From CAZAQB01 sp964487155 (lineage in GTDB: Bacteria; Pseudomonadota; Gammaproteobacteria; Nitrococcales; Nitrococcaceae): 7,152 nt of DNA. The notes under the pieces were generated by a model. The model did not search any database. It was not told where the DNA came from and saw only the letters and a list, made by a program, of their open reading frames with translations. Below are positions 6,982 to 7,152 of this stretch, piece after piece. The stretch lies in NCBI GenBank assembly GCA_964487155.1, contig CAZAQB010000166.1:1-7152 (forward strand), read 5' to 3'. Position numbers and translations under genes: made by a program. Each line of letters opens with the position of its first letter. Positions within the stretch are counted from its first letter, which is position 1.

Positions 6982-7017
6982 CCCCTCTCCCCCAGCCCCT
7001 CGCGCAGGGGAGAGGGG
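6982..7017. repeat. CCCCTCTCCCC/GGGGAGAGGGG inverted repeat beside the Rpn-like gene
   Basis: CCCCTCTCCCC (6982-6992) pairs perfectly over 11 bp with GGGGAGAGGGG (7007-7017) around a 14-nt loop. It lies 21 bp past the stop of the partial gene at 7039. This composition is typical of a dispersed intergenic hairpin seen in many GC-rich proteobacteria, often at gene 3' ends. It could terminate or stabilise the upstream transcript, but no U-run follows in the minus direction. Confidence 0.6.
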
Positions 7018-7038
7018 AGAGAGATGGCCGCTTGGCGT

Positions 7039-7152
7039 TTACTTCGTATCGAAGATGTCCTCGGGTGTCTGCGCATCGAGGATGCGCTCGCTCCAGGCGA
7101 GCAGGGTCTCCGCGTCGGTGGATTCGATGCGGGGGCGATGGGCCTCGGCCGC
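7039..7152 (-). CDS. C-terminal end of a probable DUF4351 / Rpn-type nuclease-family protein (partial; N-terminus beyond right edge)
   Basis: Reading leftward from the right edge, 37 codons are open and end in TAA (7041-7039). The tail includes RIESTDAETLLAWSERIL and then DAQTPEDIFDTK. The pattern of an R/I-start helix, an acidic ADTETL-like turn, WxERIL and a final xxEDIF resembles the C-terminus of the DUF4351 / Rpn-type PD-(D/E)XK family, once annotated as putative transposases. Rpn proteins are linked to RecA-independent recombination and, in some cases, phage defence. The catalytic domain would lie outside the window, so this assignment is by tail similarity only. Codon use fits real coding DNA (third positions mostly G/C). 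The 11-bp inverted repeat lies just downstream. Confidence 0.65.
   Translation of the reverse strand, partial: AAEAHRPRIESTDAETLLAWSERILDAQTPEDIFDTK

Larger units (their letters stand above)
6561..7038. other. Gene-free leader and repeat region upstream of the dehydratase gene
   Basis: I see no credible gene in these 478 bp. The open frames here are short, Arg/Pro/Gly-rich, and have no motif or ribosome binding site. From the dehydratase start rightward the region holds a G-run next to the start, a 10-bp direct repeat, a plus-strand terminator-like hairpin, a GCCGGC stem, a TCACA/TGTGA dyad, a long-loop inverted repeat and a C/G-rich inverted repeat near the Rpn-like stop. Each is listed separately. 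No promoter with well-spaced -10 and -35 boxes was found. The dehydratase gene probably has its own promoter here, given the distance to the next gene upstream. Confidence 0.6.

Noticed and set aside
6798..7076. Minus-strand frame of 92 codons overlapping the Rpn-like stop
   Set aside because: Its sequence contains SLPSPLREGLGERG, a typical false translation of the CCCCTCTCC-type intergenic repeat, and it overlaps the end of the better-supported gene.

Overview
The window reads as chromosomal DNA from a GC-rich proteobacterium (by eye well above 60% G+C). The mix of gene families and GC-rich intergenic hairpins would fit a gammaproteobacterium such as the Ectothiorhodospiraceae. That placement is inference; no rRNA or other phylogenetic marker is present. 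All four recognisable genes lie on the minus strand, so transcription runs from the right edge to the left.

In transcription order, the right edge (7039-7152) carries the last 37 codons of a protein whose tail resembles the C-terminus of the DUF4351 / Rpn-type (recombination-promoting nuclease, PD-(D/E)XK) family. A gene-free stretch of about 480 bp follows (6561-7038). It holds several inverted repeats, a dyad, a short direct repeat and a terminator-like hairpin oriented on the plus strand. Next is a membrane-bound nucleotide-sugar 4,6-dehydratase of the WbpM/CapD/FlaA1 family (4578-6560, 660 aa). It should act at the inner membrane to start the synthesis of 6-deoxy amino sugars for O-antigen, capsule or protein glycosylation. 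After 132 bp without a gene comes a 1080-residue SNF2-family DNA translocase with an N-terminal SWIM zinc finger (1203-4445). A gap of 241 bp with paired hairpins leads to a SEC-C zinc-motif protein with a TPR-like C-terminal half (2-961, cut by the left edge).

The genes do not form an obvious pathway. The dehydratase is a cell-surface polysaccharide gene with no other sugar gene in view. The SNF2/SWIM protein is a nucleic-acid enzyme. The SEC-C protein is probably an accessory or chaperone-like zinc protein. The gaps of 132, 241 and about 480 bp suggest separate transcription units rather than one operon. I found no RNA gene, CRISPR array, insertion sequence or complete mobile element, and no convincing undescribed system. 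The points most worth a second look are the SWIM-SNF2/SEC-C adjacency, the plus-strand terminator in the dehydratase leader, and the repeat-rich stretch beside the Rpn-like tail.
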